Numbered from the stretch's first letter, positions 16,678 to 24,918 are shown. The stretch: 64,000 nt of DNA from SVFI01 sp045588655 (GCA_045588655.1 JAZNEP010000059.1:68335-132334), one strand, 5' to 3'. A program made the numbers and translations. The notes: generated by a model not told the origin, from the letters alone.

Positions 16678-16784
16678 TGTCTATGCCTCACTTAAACAAT
16701 AATTCTTTTTGCATACTTAAACGATATCTACGAGTGTCGCCATAGCTGTAACAATTTTGTTAGCGTATATCCAAGACACAAAAA

Positions 16785-16816
16785 AGTAACCATCTCCAGC
16801 CAAGGTAACGGTTACT
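16785..16816 (-). terminator. Terminator hairpin
   Basis: AGTAACC/GGTTACT arms; the minus strand continues into TTTTTTG. It lies beyond the second intergenic repeat, in the gene-free 16678-17023 gap. That gap otherwise holds only the repeat and the hairpin at 16952. Confidence 0.55.
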
Positions 16817-16841
16817 TCTTGTAAACTGAATACTAAGGAAG

Positions 16842-16920
16842 TGGTAATATTCCCATTTCGCTGATAAAAAAATTATAACGAGGGAAATCCCCAAAAGCAA
16901 CGCGTATTTTATATTAATTT
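16842..16920. repeat. Intergenic repeat, copy 2
   Basis: Nearly identical to copy 1 through the first 60 bases. It is followed after about 30 bp by the GATACTAC-family hairpin, the same composite order as copy 3. It sits 3' of the NUDIX gene. Confidence 0.78.
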
Positions 16921-16951
16921 TTTGGAATCATTTCGAAGTTTTTAGAAAAAA

Positions 16952-16978
16952 AGATACTACACATTAAGCATAGTATCT
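16952..16978 (-). terminator. GATACTAC-family hairpin
   Basis: AGATACTA/TAGTATCT arms with a CACATTAAGCA loop, followed on the minus strand by TTTTTTT. A good intrinsic terminator for the NUDIX gene. Confidence 0.7.
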
Positions 16979-17023
16979 CTATAAATTGGGATTTGATGAT
17001 TTCTTTCATACAAAAGAAACTTT

Positions 17024-17536
17024 TTATACAAACATTCCATCCGAGATAAGCTTTAGCAACAGTAACCTTTCTCTTTCGAACAAACATGGCACTTCACCTG
17101 CCAACAGTCTATCGCTATTCTCTTGCAGAATTTCAAATGGATTCGCAAAAACAAAATGATAACCGTTTTTAATCTCATTTTCCGTTAATTCTACTTCATC
17201 AACTTTATCTTCTACTTGACACAAGAAATAGTAATTATCCTGTACGTAAACAGGCTCATACATCCCTTTTCTCACAAAATGAATATATCCATATTCTTTG
17301 ATTGATTCGGGAATTATCCGCAAGCCTGTTTCCTCATGCATTTCTCGAACAACTGCTTGCTCCATGGTCTCTCCTATTTCTATTCCTCCCCCAGGTATTA
17401 CATATGCTCTGTGCTTGTCTACATAACACATAGCAATCTTTTTCCCTTGAATGACAATACCACAGGAAGAACATCGATATGTGGGTTCTGCATTTTTGTC
17501 ATAATCTTCCATATCTACTTCAAATAACAATCTCAT
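17024..17536 (-). CDS. NUDIX hydrolase
   Basis: 170 residues. The Nudix box GGGIEIGETMEQAVVREMHE (followed by ETGL) contains the REXXEE metal site and fits GX5EX7REUXEEXGU. A preceding YRCSSCGIVI gives a Cys pair that may bind zinc, as in some NudC-like or ADP-ribose hydrolases. The substrate cannot be assigned. Confidence 0.85.
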   Translation of the reverse strand: MRLLFEVDMEDYDKNAEPTYRCSSCGIVIQGKKIAMCYVDKHRAYVIPGGGIEIGETMEQAVVREMHEETGLRIIPESIKEYGYIHFVRKGMYEPVYVQDNYYFLCQVEDKVDEVELTENEIKNGYHFVFANPFEILQENSDRLLAGEVPCLFERERLLLLKLISDGMFV

Positions 17537-17624
17537 ATTACCCTCACCAAAAACATGCTCAGTGCCACAAATTCAAGTTTGTTAAGGTCTATTATATCAA
17601 ATTTTAAAGATGATACAATCAGAT

Positions 17625-17869
17625 TTATCGGCTACGTTCCTGCTGATACATCACTTCATAAGCCTTTTCTCTGTTCTTTCGTTCCAATTCGGATTTATCA
17701 TCAATGAGTTTATTATATCGTTCTGCTTTGGCTTTCACTCGGCACTTATTGAGATAATGATAAATCTCTTTCCACTTGCGAGATACTTTTCCAGTGTGGC
17801 ATACATAATCGTCATAGATTTCCACCCTGCCAAAATCGACCGTGACCTTATAAGAAAATTTTTTACCGT
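17625..17869 (-). pseudogene. Truncated C-terminal fragment of an unknown charged protein
   Basis: An open stretch of about 80 residues runs from the stop codon of the membrane gene at 17874 without a start of its own. It is lysine- and tyrosine-rich, with an AERYNKLIDD helix and a REKAYEVMYQ end. A second, shorter copy of the same tail lies near 21010-21088. I read both as leftovers of a duplicated gene. A GTG at 17825 could in principle start a 66-residue product. Confidence 0.45.
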
Positions 17870-17873
17870 ATAT

Positions 17874-18242
17874 TTATAACGCAGTAATCCAAAAACAAAT
17901 TGCAGTTAAAAACGAAAGCGGTGTTATTATATATTTCTCTTTTTTGCTTTTTGAAATAAAATTTACAACTGTATTTAACGAAAGATATAATGCCATTATA
18001 ATACAAATGATTCGTGTAACGTTATATGAAAACCATAGTGGTATATACCCGCCCATCTGCAAAATAATAATAACAAAAAATATCTGTAGTACAAGCTGTG
18101 TTACTAACAGTATTTTCAGTTTTTTCGGAAAAACTCTATACTGTCCACCCATAGTCAGTTCTCCTAAAGGTAACCCAAAAAGCAAGAGAATGCTTAATAT
18201 AATTACAACTAACATCAAAATTGCGCCAACAACAACTACCAT
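17874..18242 (-). CDS. Small membrane protein of unknown function
   Basis: About 122 residues with four predicted transmembrane segments (VVVVGAILMLVVIILSILLL, then LLVTQLVLQIFFVIIIL, VTRIICIIMALYLSL and ITPLSFLTAICFWI). Start at ATG 18242 because GGAGG lies seven bases upstream; a longer frame to 18290 would overlap the previous gene. It is the second gene of a tetR-membrane-membrane set. No family recognised. Confidence 0.6.
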   Translation of the reverse strand: MVVVVGAILMLVVIILSILLLFGLPLGELTMGGQYRVFPKKLKILLVTQLVLQIFFVIIILQMGGYIPLWFSYNVTRIICIIMALYLSLNTVVNFISKSKKEKYIITPLSFLTAICFWITAL

Positions 18243-18255
18243 TTTCCTACCTCCA

Positions 18256-18672
18256 TTACCATCTTTTCTCAAAAGCAATTCTTGTATCAAAACAAAATCC
18301 CATAATGGTAACTACACTCATCACAATCTTTTCGAACATTGTCCCAAGAAACTGTTGAATAATTCCAATAAAACTAAACGGAAGTGTAAGAATGAGAAAT
18401 GTCGATAGTGTAATTCCTACAATTCGATTAAGTTTTATAGGTATAATCTGAGTTGCCACTAATGCAATTAAAATATTAATCACCGTCATAATAATGCTTG
18501 ATACGGAGATTTCTTGTGCCGCAACCTGCGATGCTGTCCGTCCGCCATTTACCCATGTGTATGGGATGATTTGAAATATCACAAACATATGAACCATAAT
18601 ATTGAACAATCCTATTATACATGCACCATAGCCTGCCTTCTTTAAATCGAATTTTCTAATTTTATCTAACAT
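18256..18672 (-). CDS. Small membrane protein of unknown function
   Basis: 138 residues with four hydrophobic helices (GACIIGLFNIMVHMFVIF, IIMTVINILIALVAT, VGITLSTFLILTLPF, IVMSVVTIMGFCF). It follows the broken tetR gene by 3 bp and precedes another small membrane protein, so it was probably the regulator's target. No family recognised. Confidence 0.6.
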   Translation of the reverse strand: MLDKIRKFDLKKAGYGACIIGLFNIMVHMFVIFQIIPYTWVNGGRTASQVAAQEISVSSIIMTVINILIALVATQIIPIKLNRIVGITLSTFLILTLPFSFIGIIQQFLGTMFEKIVMSVVTIMGFCFDTRIAFEKRW

Positions 18673-18675
18673 ATC

Positions 18676-19192
18676 CTATTTTTCCTCCCTATGTTCACTT
18701 TTTAATATTGCCAGAAACCATTCCTTTTTCGGAATCGTTAGATTTTCTCTATTAGCCAAGACTTCTGCAAATCCCTGAATACTACTATAAAATAGGACTA
18801 AGAGTGTCAGTAGGTCTCCCGGTCTAATAATCCCCATTTCCTGACCTTTAATTATATAAGGAACGCTCAGTGCCTCCACATCATGTTCCTTTATCATTTG
18901 ATCGGCACGTTCAGACACATCTTTTTCATTGATAGCTACCAGTCCCATAAAAACAAACATTTTCGCCGCAAAATCATTTTGTGTTGCAACAGATAAAAAC
19001 CATTTAACTTGTCTTTCAAAGAATATCAATGGTGACTCACCATCTCCACTGTCAATCGTTAATTTCTCACATCTTATTTCTACCAACTTTTCTAGTAGAT
19101 GTTCCATATAATCCATATCGAATAAAATGATTTAATGCAATGTCTAAGATTTGCCATTTTCGCATTACATATTGTTCTTCTTTCTTGGTCAT
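18676..19192 (-). pseudogene. TetR-family regulator with HTH deletion and frameshift
   Basis: The gene begins at ATG 19192 after AAGGAGG and encodes an opening typical of TetR (ILDIALNHFIRYGLYGTST), then hits a stop within about 12 codons. The intact C-terminal ligand-binding domain resumes in another frame at 19116 (HLLEKLVEIRCEKL onwards, to 18676). The recognition helix and the 'FYYHF/LFHYF' block that should lie between are missing. The simplest explanation is an internal deletion of some tens of bases that removed the DNA-binding helix and shifted frame. Confidence 0.7.
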
Positions 19193-19575
19193 TCCTTCCT
19201 CCTTGCTAAAGTACATACTAACATTTCTAATTTTGAAATAACTCTCTTACAATATTAAGCACCTGCTCAATAAATGTCAAGTAATTATTTTACCTGGGAA
19301 TCGTAACCAATAAAAAAAGAAGCTCTGACGGCTCCTTTTCGCTTCATGACAGACAATATCTAAACATTCTGCATACTTGAAATCTTCTTATTCTACATAT
19401 CTATTTAATCCAAAACTCTCGCTAAATTTCAAATTTTACTTTTCTACTATATCAAATATCTTCATTTTTGCAAGCTGATTCATCTGCCTCGCTCCTGCTT
19501 GTTTGCTATTTGTATTCAATAAGTATGTCTTTACACCTTAAACCTATATAGCACACCTCACCGCTATTTTCTTCT

Positions 19576-19641
19576 CTGTATAGCCTTTTTTTCTTGTTTT
19601 CGGTGTGTTTTAGGGCTTTTTACAAGATTTTGGCTATACAG
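19576..19641. repeat. Nested inverted repeat in a gene-free gap
   Basis: CTGTATAGCC (19576-19585) pairs with GGCTATACAG (19632-19641), and TCTTGT (19592) with ACAAGA (19622) inside. Together with the intergenic repeat at 19687 it is what the 19193-19841 gap holds; no coding frame was found there. It may be the remains of a small miniature element. Confidence 0.5.
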
Positions 19642-19686
19642 AAATTTGTTTTTAACACTTTTTCTAAACTACTTTATTTTTTCTGT

Positions 19687-19765
19687 GGTAATATTACCAT
19701 TTCGCTGATATAAAAATTATAACTCATAACACCCCAAAAGCAACTCATATTTTATATGAATTTTG
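19687..19765. repeat. Intergenic repeat, copy 3
   Basis: A diverged copy of the element at 15632 and 16842. It shares the CCATTTCGCTGATAT core, AAATTATAAC, CCCCAAAAGCAAC and TATTTTATATGAATTTT. Its left end, GGTAATATTACC, is a perfect 12-bp palindrome. It is followed by the GATACTAC-family hairpin, as in copy 2. Confidence 0.72.
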
Positions 19766-19797
19766 TGGAAGTATTTCGGTATTTTGGGCAGAGAAAA

Positions 19798-19824
19798 AGA
19801 TACTACACGTTAGGCATAGTATCT
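19798..19824 (-). terminator. GATACTAC-family hairpin
   Basis: AGATACTA/TAGTATCT arms, minus-strand T run following. It terminates the membrane-protein gene at 19842. Confidence 0.65.
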
Positions 19825-19841
19825 AATCTAAATCCTATTTG

Positions 19842-20264
19842 TCAGCAAAGATAAAATCCCACAATTGGACCCAAGCAAATTGCAATATATATCAATGTTA
19901 TCCAAGGTTGATAATCTACATAAAATTCTTTGAACGATAAACTCCAAGGGTGTTTTATAATAACCCAACCAAACACATCAAAAACAATACAAATACCTGC
20001 CCATATTGCACCTGTAATGACTGCTTCGGTTAATGTTGGAGATGAAAGACCGCTCATATATAAATACCCAAAAACAGAAAACAAAATTATATTATACAAA
20101 GGATGCCACGGCTTAGTTTTTTCATATCCTTCACCCATACTTTCACTGTCCATTGGTTTCATATGAAGTACATAAATATTGAAAATAGTATGAAGTATTC
20201 CTATGATAGTAACGATTATATAAGAAACCCAAAACCACAACATAGACATTCCAAAATTTTGCAT
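19842..20264 (-). CDS. Integral membrane protein, unknown
   Basis: 140 residues and four transmembrane segments (MLWFWVSYIIVTIIGIL, LYNIILFSVFGYLYM, VITGAIWAGICIVFDVF, WITLIYIAICLGPIVGF). Tryptophans and prolines cluster at membrane boundaries (KPWHPLYN, DYQPWITL). The family could not be named. A single gene with a GAGGAG ribosome site and its own terminator. Confidence 0.6.
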   Translation of the reverse strand: MQNFGMSMLWFWVSYIIVTIIGILHTIFNIYVLHMKPMDSESMGEGYEKTKPWHPLYNIILFSVFGYLYMSGLSSPTLTEAVITGAIWAGICIVFDVFGWVIIKHPWSLSFKEFYVDYQPWITLIYIAICLGPIVGFYLC

Positions 20265-20394
20265 AATACTTACTCCTCAAATTTTTATTTATTAAGATTT
20301 ATTATATCGGTCTGCTAATTCGTTGTATTCCTTTACCATAGTATCTTTATGAATAGAAACTTAATTCTTCAACAAATAGAAAGTTATCTTGCTA

Positions 20395-20976
20395 TCATAT
20401 ATTCAATAATTTATATATATCCACACCCGTCTTTTCATCAAAGTATTTCTTTAACTCCAAAAAAGCCTTCCATTTTGGAATAGTCAAATCATTAAAGCCT
20501 CGTCTTATAACAACATCCACCAATCGCTTTTCTACATATGTTGGCCCTTCTGGGAACGAAATTGCATCACATAATTGAATTAGTCTATCATAATCATTGT
20601 ATTCCAACGTATCAATATAATTCTGTATATATTGCGTTTCCTCCTCTGAGCAATCATTTTGCCCATTATATGCACCAATATTTTTATATGGGAAAGAATG
20701 AGTTAAACATATTCTTGCACTATCCTCATACCCCAAAGAACTCATGAATATATGTCCCGCATAAATGTGCCGCATATCCATTATGCCTTCTCGCCTACCT
20801 ATATCATGTAATAACCCCATTACATAGGCAACATCCGCATCTATATCCTTACATTTTTCGGCAATTGTTTTTGCACAAAACCCTGCCATTTTATTATGTT
20901 CAATCCAAGGGCCTGGATTTAATCTGGCGGCTTCTTCAATCAGCCTTTCTGCCTCTTTTACTGATGGTATTTTCAT
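20395..20976 (-). CDS. HD-domain metal-dependent phosphohydrolase
   Basis: About 193 residues. HNKMAGFCAKTIAE gives the first metal His, GLLHDIGR the HD doublet and LCDAISFPEG the last Asp of the HD fold. HD proteins of this size hydrolyse nucleotides or phosphoesters. Start at ATG 20976, seven bases after GGAGG, rather than the GTG one codon upstream. Confidence 0.8.
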   Translation of the reverse strand: MKIPSVKEAERLIEEAARLNPGPWIEHNKMAGFCAKTIAEKCKDIDADVAYVMGLLHDIGRREGIMDMRHIYAGHIFMSSLGYEDSARICLTHSFPYKNIGAYNGQNDCSEEETQYIQNYIDTLEYNDYDRLIQLCDAISFPEGPTYVEKRLVDVVIRRGFNDLTIPKWKAFLELKKYFDEKTGVDIYKLLNI

Positions 20977-21009
20977 CACAAAACCTCCGCCTTTATAAAC
21001 TATGAGTTT

Positions 21010-21088
21010 TTACAATCAGATTCATCAGCTTTACTCCTCTGATACATCACTTCATAAGCCTTTTCTCGTTTCTTCGTATTCATCAATG
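21010..21088 (-). pseudogene. Remnant related to the fragment at 17625
   Basis: The minus strand reads KKREKAYEVMYQRSKADESD before a stop, and the DNA is closely similar to 17608-17680. There is no start or ribosome site. It is what the gap between the HD gene and the response regulator holds. Confidence 0.45.
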
Positions 21089-21121
21089 TTTTACCTGATA
21101 ACAAGGCTTTTTATCTTACCT

Positions 21122-21811
21122 CTACACCTTAAATCGGTAGCCCACGCCCCAAATGGTCTCAATGTATTGCGGTTTTGAGGTGTCTTTTTCGATTTTTTCA
21201 CGAATCTTTTTGATATGCACCGTTACGGTAGCAATATCGCCGATGGATTCCATATCCCAAATCTCGCGGAACAGTTCATCTTTGGTGTATACGCGGTTTG
21301 GGTTTTCTGCCAGGAATGTCAGAAGATCAAATTCCTTGGTAGTAAACACTTTTTCTTCGCCATCTATATAGACTCGTCTTGCTGTTTTATCAATCTTGAT
21401 GCCTCTGACTTCCACAATGTCATTATGCTTTTGATTGGAACCGATCAATCTTTCGTAACGCGCCAAATGCGCTTTCACCCGGGCCACCAATTCACTCGGA
21501 CTGAACGGCTTGGTCATATAGTCATCAGCTCCAAGTCCCAAACCACGAATCTTGTCTATGTCATCTTTTTTAGCTGAGACCATAATAATCGGAATATCTT
21601 TCTGGCTACGAATTTTTTTGCAAATCTCGTATCCGTCCATTCCCGGCAACATCAGATCAAGAATAATCAAATCAAACTCCTTGGTTAGCGCACTCTCGAG
21701 TCCTTTTGCTCCGTCATTTTCAATTTCTACCTCAAAATCACTAATTTCCAAATAATCCTTTTGTAAATCTGCAATTGCTTCTTCATCTTCAATAATTAAA
21801 ATTTTACTCAT
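21122..21811 (-). CDS. OmpR/PhoB-family response regulator
   Basis: 229 residues. The receiver domain has acidic residues EDEE at 8-11, the phospho-acceptor Asp in DLIILDLMLPGMDG and Lys in DDYMTKPFSP. The C-terminal winged helix has FTTKEFDLLTFLAENPNRVY and TVTVHIKKIREKIE, ending GVGYRFKV. It overlaps the sensor kinase gene by 8 bp. The set resembles VanR-type regulators of cell-envelope functions; the target genes are not in view. Confidence 0.92.
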   Translation of the reverse strand: MSKILIIEDEEAIADLQKDYLEISDFEVEIENDGAKGLESALTKEFDLIILDLMLPGMDGYEICKKIRSQKDIPIIMVSAKKDDIDKIRGLGLGADDYMTKPFSPSELVARVKAHLARYERLIGSNQKHNDIVEVRGIKIDKTARRVYIDGEEKVFTTKEFDLLTFLAENPNRVYTKDELFREIWDMESIGDIATVTVHIKKIREKIEKDTSKPQYIETIWGVGYRFKV

Positions 21812-22943
21812 TCACATCTACCTCGTTATACTTTCTAATTACAAAATGCATACAGGTTCCTTCGCCTTCCTTGCTTGTTGCCCATATATATCCGCCGTGA
21901 TCCTCTATGATTTTCTTTACAATGGATAATCCGATTCCACTTCCGCCCTTCGTTGAATTTCGAGACGAATCGGTTCGATAAAAACGTTCAAAAATATGAC
22001 TTAAATCCCTTTGACTGATTCCTTTTCCGTTGTCCTCAATTTCTACACGTATGGAATCAATCTCATCCAAAATACGGATATCTATTTTTCCGTCTTCCTT
22101 ATCTAAGTATTTTACACTGTTACCGACAATATTTCCAATAACTCTTCGCAGCTGCTCCGGGTCTGCAATAATCTGCGTGTCATGCGACACAAAATTAGAA
22201 AAATCAAATTTAATATTTTTGGATTCCAAATCTAATCCAACCTCTTCCACACAATCCTGGAAGAAATCATTGACATTCATTCTGTGAAAACTGTACGGAA
22301 TGCGATTGCAATCAATTCCGGAATAAAAGGTCAGCTCATTAATTAAACGATCCAGCTCATTTGATTTGTTATAAATTGTGCGGATGTATTTATCCATCTT
22401 CTCGGGTGTATCTGCCACTCCGTCCATAATTCCTTCCACATAACCTTTAATGGAAGTAATCGGTGTTTTCAAATCATGGGAAATATTGCTGATGAGCTCT
22501 TTGCTACGCCGCTCATTGTCATTGGACTCTTCAATGGACTCCTTGAGCTGTAACCTCATTTCTTCATAATTTTTAAACAGCTCACCCACCTCGCCTGTGT
22601 AGGAAACCTGCATCTGATAATCCAGATTTCCATGTGCGATATGTTTCATTGCCTCATTCATCTGCGCAATCGGAAGTACAAACCACCGCTGAATGAGCCC
22701 ACGAAACAGATACACAGAAAATACCATAATCAGAACGATTGCAACTCCCATGTCAATGAAAAATGTCTCACTGGTACTTTGTGCAATTCGAATAATGTCT
22801 GCTTCAGACCCTAACTTGCGAATTAAACTAAATCGTATTCCATAAAAAGATAAAAATGTGAGAAAAAGAGGAATAAATACCATGGCCCCACAGGCAATCA
22901 GTAGCTTCCCTCGAAGTGTCATCTCCTTTTTTTCTTTTTTCAT
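21804..22943 (-). CDS. Two-component sensor histidine kinase
   Basis: About 379 residues. Two transmembrane helices (GKLLIACGAMVFIPLFLTF and MGVAIVLIMVFSVYLF), a HAMP linker (VLPIAQMNEAMKHIAHGNLD), the H box SNISHDLKTPITSIKGYVEG, N box VIGNIVGNSVKYL and G boxes EDNGKGI and GGSGIGLSIVKKI. The short extracytoplasmic loop is like intramembrane-sensing kinases. Start at ATG 22943 next to GGGGTGG. Its stop overlaps the response regulator start. Confidence 0.9.
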   Translation of the reverse strand: MKKEKKEMTLRGKLLIACGAMVFIPLFLTFLSFYGIRFSLIRKLGSEADIIRIAQSTSETFFIDMGVAIVLIMVFSVYLFRGLIQRWFVLPIAQMNEAMKHIAHGNLDYQMQVSYTGEVGELFKNYEEMRLQLKESIEESNDNERRSKELISNISHDLKTPITSIKGYVEGIMDGVADTPEKMDKYIRTIYNKSNELDRLINELTFYSGIDCNRIPYSFHRMNVNDFFQDCVEEVGLDLESKNIKFDFSNFVSHDTQIIADPEQLRRVIGNIVGNSVKYLDKEDGKIDIRILDEIDSIRVEIEDNGKGISQRDLSHIFERFYRTDSSRNSTKGGSGIGLSIVKKIIEDHGGYIWATSKEGEGTCMHFVIRKYNEVDVNE

Positions 22944-23054
22944 TTTTTCACCACCCCGTATAATCAATTAATTGTATTATAGCCTTGAAAAAACGTTGAG
23001 TCTATGAAGTTTTCAGGAATATTATGGTTTTTAGATTTTTTTTATAGAAACCTA

Positions 23055-23102
23055 TTGACATTTTCTCAAAATTTGATATTATAATAACAGTAATCATTAC
23101 TG
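23055..23102 (+). promoter_or_regulatory. perR promoter with PerR/Fur-type box
   Basis: TTGACA (23055-23060) is followed by TATTAT/TATAAT (23077-23085). A perfect 7-1-7 dyad, CAGTAAT-C-ATTACTG (23088-23102), lies over the expected start point, in the format of PerR/Fur operators. It implies autorepression of the PerR-like gene that follows. Confidence 0.75.
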
Positions 23103-23133
23103 ATTACACAATCTGAGAAAGGAGGACAGTAAT

Positions 23134-23538
23134 TTGGCTACGTTAAAATACAGCAGACAAAGGGAAGCGATCAAAGAATTTTTAGCTACCAGAAAAGATC
23201 ACCCGACAGCCGATGTAGTTTATCAAAACATCAGAGAAAATTATCCTCATATTAGTCTGGGTACGGTTTACCGCAATCTGACTTTACTTTCTGATCTTGG
23301 TGAAATCTTAAGACTTCGTCTTAACGATGGTATAGACCATTTTGATGCCGATACTTCTATTCACTATCATTTTATTTGTAAAGACTGTGGAAGTGTCATT
23401 GATTTGGAAATGGACAGTATTGATCATATCAATGCTGCTGCCGGCAAAAATTTCCCGGGACAGATTGAGGGAAATATAACTTATTTTTATGGAACCTGTA
23501 AAAACTGTCTACCTTCCAATCAAATGGAAACATTATAA
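23134..23538 (+). CDS. perR: Fur-family peroxide regulator
   Basis: 134 residues, starting at TTG 23134 eight bases after AAAGGAGG. The N-terminal winged helix (RQREAIKEFL, TVYRNLTLLSDLGEI) is followed by a dimerisation domain with the metal ligands HFDADTSIHYHFICKDCG and a second CxxC, CKNC, near the end (structural zinc). It is placed before reverse rubrerythrin and a flavoprotein-rubredoxin, the classic PerR regulon of Clostridia, so PerR is preferred over Fur or Zur. Confidence 0.85.
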   Translation: MATLKYSRQREAIKEFLATRKDHPTADVVYQNIRENYPHISLGTVYRNLTLLSDLGEILRLRLNDGIDHFDADTSIHYHFICKDCGSVIDLEMDSIDHINAAAGKNFPGQIEGNITYFYGTCKNCLPSNQMETL

Positions 23539-23591
23539 ATAGAAACATGAAAAACGCAAAAACTATAGGAAAAGAAAAGGAGAAAAAAACT

Positions 23592-24131
23592 ATGAAGTAT
23601 GTATGTCAAGTATGTGGTTATGTTCATGAAGGAGATGCAGCACCGGCTAAGTGTCCACAGTGTGGAGTTCCGGCTGATAAATTTACAGCGCAGAGCGAAA
23701 ACAGAACTTGGGCTGCAGAGCATGTGGTAGGAGTTGCGAAGGGCGTTAGCGAAGACATTCTTTCCGATCTTCGTGCTAATTTCACAGGAGAGTGTACAGA
23801 AGTGGGTATGTACCTTGCAATGGCCAGAGTTGCTCACAGAGAAGGATATCCTGAAATCGGTCTCTACTGGGAAAAAGCAGCTTGGGAAGAAGCTGAGCAC
23901 GCTGCTAAATTTGCTGAACTTCTCGGTGAAGTAGTTTCAGACTCTACAAAGAAAAACTTAGAGCTTCGTGTAGAAGCTGAAAACGGTGCAACAGCAGGTA
24001 AATTTGATCTTGCTCGCCGTGCAAAAGAGCAGAATCTTGACGCGATCCATGACACAGTTCATGAAATGGCTAGAGATGAGGCAAGACATGGAAAGGCATT
24101 TGAAGGTCTGTTGAAACGCTATTTTGGCTAA
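23592..24131 (+). CDS. Reverse rubrerythrin (N-terminal rubredoxin domain)
   Basis: About 179 residues. The N-terminal rubredoxin-type site has CQVCGYVHEG and CPQCG; a ferritin-like four-helix domain follows with ExxH-type metal ligands (GECTEVGMYLAMARVAHREG, WEEAEHAAKFAEL, MARDEARHGKAFEGLL). The domain order is the reverse of classical rubrerythrin, as in the oxygen-induced revRbr of Clostridium acetobutylicum. Function: NADH-linked peroxide (and oxygen) reduction. Start at ATG 23592 after AAAGGAG; an upstream ATG would add a lysine-rich tail. A PerR target in related species. Confidence 0.92.
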   Translation: MKYVCQVCGYVHEGDAAPAKCPQCGVPADKFTAQSENRTWAAEHVVGVAKGVSEDILSDLRANFTGECTEVGMYLAMARVAHREGYPEIGLYWEKAAWEEAEHAAKFAELLGEVVSDSTKKNLELRVEAENGATAGKFDLARRAKEQNLDAIHDTVHEMARDEARHGKAFEGLLKRYFG

Positions 24132-24159
24132 GATTGGCTAGGATAAAGAAGTGAACTTT

Positions 24160-24190
24160 GAGGCGGGGGAGGTACTCTTCCGCCTCTTTT
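24160..24190 (+). terminator. Terminator after reverse rubrerythrin
   Basis: GAGGCGG/CCGCCTC arms with an inner GAG/CTC pair, followed by TTTTC. The next gene starts 26 bp later, so read-through is possible. Confidence 0.7.
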
Positions 24191-24215
24191 CTATATGGGA
24201 ATGGGAGGATTCAAT

Positions 24216-24827
24216 ATGGACAATAAAGCTTTGCATAAACTAACTTATGGTTTATTTTTGTTAACTGCACAGGAAAATGCTATTGATAACGGCTGTATTA
24301 TCAATACTGCGATTCAAATTGCTAATAATCCAACCCGAATCGCTATTGCAGTCATTCAAACTAACAAAACTCATGATATGATACTACGTACAGGTAAATT
24401 TAATCTTTCTTCTATTACAACAGCCGCTGATTTTAATCTATTCCAACACTTCGGAATGCAATCCGGAAGAGATGTGAAGAAATTTGAGGATTTTCACGAT
24501 GTTGCCCGCAGCAATAATCAGCTTTATTATTTAACAAATTCATCGAATATGTATTTATCCGCAATTGTAACGGAACATGTGAATCTGGGCAGCCACACGC
24601 TGTTTATCGGAGAGCTTACTGACAGTAAGGTTTTATCCGATGCCCCTTCCTGTACCTATGATTATTATCAGAGTGATATTAAACCTAAACCTGCTTCAGG
24701 TTTAAAACGTACATGGACCTGTTCCATATGCGGTTATGTATATGAAGGCGATAACGTCCCTGATGATTTCCTATGTCCTCTATGTCAGCATGGAAAAGAA
24801 GATTTTATCCCTACCGGGAGCAGATAG
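24216..24827 (+). CDS. Flavin reductase-like protein with C-terminal rubredoxin (Hrb type)
   Basis: About 203 residues. Residues 1-150 are a flavin-reductase/FMN-binding split barrel (LTYGLFLLTAQENAIDNGCI, NNPTRIAIAVIQTN), and the end holds a rubredoxin with WTCSICGYVYEGD and FLCPLCQHGKEDF. This is the high-molecular-weight rubredoxin architecture, an NAD(P)H-linked electron donor to flavodiiron proteins or rubrerythrin. Start at ATG 24216 after GGGAGG; an upstream in-frame ATG (24195) lies inside the terminator region. Confidence 0.87.
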   Translation: MDNKALHKLTYGLFLLTAQENAIDNGCIINTAIQIANNPTRIAIAVIQTNKTHDMILRTGKFNLSSITTAADFNLFQHFGMQSGRDVKKFEDFHDVARSNNQLYYLTNSSNMYLSAIVTEHVNLGSHTLFIGELTDSKVLSDAPSCTYDYYQSDIKPKPASGLKRTWTCSICGYVYEGDNVPDDFLCPLCQHGKEDFIPTGSR

Positions 24828-24846
24828 AAATATCTGTTCCTTTTTT
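24816..24846 (+). terminator. Terminator overlapping the stop of the flavin/rubredoxin gene
   Basis: GGAGCAGATA/TATCTGTTCC arms with a GAAA loop, then TTTTTT. The stop codon lies within the 5' arm. Confidence 0.8.
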
Positions 24847-24889
24847 ATTTTTGCACATCACTCTTTTTCTCAAAGCAACTGTAGCTACA

Positions 24890-24918
24890 TTGACATTTTA
24901 TTATGAGAATTGTATAAT
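24890..24918 (+). promoter_or_regulatory. Promoter of the surface-protein gene
   Basis: TTGACA (24890-24895), 17 bp, then TATAAT (24913-24918) with a TG just before it: a full consensus sigma-A promoter. The 5' leader would be about 95 nt before the ATG at 25020. Confidence 0.75.

Noticed and set aside
13100..21000. An integron-like cassette array
   Set aside because: Cassette-like layout and a recurrent 3' element exist, but no integron integrase and no attC-type imperfect palindromes were seen; kept only as a repeat finding.
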